Positions 63,998 to 64,000 of a stretch of 64,000 nt of DNA are shown here, one piece after another. The stretch comes from Eublepharis macularius (taxonomy: Eukaryota > Chordata > Lepidosauria > Squamata > Eublepharidae). The stretch spans positions 8,018,001-8,082,000 of the forward strand of contig NC_072801.1 in assembly GCF_028583425.1 (NCBI RefSeq), in the 5' to 3' direction. How positions within the stretch are numbered: the first letter of the stretch is position 1; every line of letters begins with the position of its first letter. The translations under genes were made by a program, and so were the position numbers. A model generated the notes under the pieces. The model saw only the letters and a program-made list of their open reading frames with translations, was not told where the DNA came from and did no database searches.

Positions 63998-64000
63998 AAA

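Overview
This is a repeat-dominated vertebrate genomic window. The only host coding sequence I can support is one exon on the + strand at 42589-42844. It reads as the first coding exon of an ENPP7-like gene (intestinal alkaline sphingomyelinase family), with a signal peptide, the catalytic Asp and Thr motifs, a canonical splice donor and a nearby TATA box. No later exon is visible, so 42845-64000 is probably first-intron sequence. The mix of CR1, L1, Penelope-like, hAT and tRNA-derived SINE families points to a squamate reptile, possibly a gecko; that is inference from repeat style, not a database match.

Layout. 1-6640: a minus-strand L1 with both ORFs open and an unusually long inter-ORF spacer. 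6640-14481: a BED-finger hAT transposase pseudogene, a 172-bp tandem array, an acidic ORF and a hAT terminus. 14736-19176: a second, dead L1 with target duplication. 19.2-29.4 kb: small Penelope-like (PLE), CR1, SINE and MITE insertions between stretches where I recognise nothing. 29.4-37.1 kb: four nested levels (PLE, then hAT, then CR1, then an L1 fragment). 37.5-39.3 kb: a 780-bp PLE palindrome and a three-level nest that contains its own empty site. 42.5-42.8 kb: the ENPP7-like exon. 43.7-49.2 kb: hAT-type and SINE insertions and another PLE. 49.36-51.75 kb: a PLE with inverted termini and a 14-bp target duplication. 52.8-56.2 kb: a PLE split by a young, internally deleted LTR element that keeps one 551-codon gag-like ORF. 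56.2-62.2 kb: a second, inverted copy of the hAT family seen at 29.8-36.8 kb. 62.2-64 kb: a hAT MITE, a SINE and a LINE fragment.

Most notable pattern. Penelope-like insertions recur at least eight times, from at least three families. Seven copies of one family carry a complete hammerhead ribozyme core. Five insertions have target duplications of 12-14 bp, and these show a shared architecture: an inverted piece of the element's own 3' end is attached to the other side. In three of them, from two families, one terminus is longer than the other by 34 nt. No CRISPR array, rRNA gene, functional tRNA gene or bacterial operon was seen.
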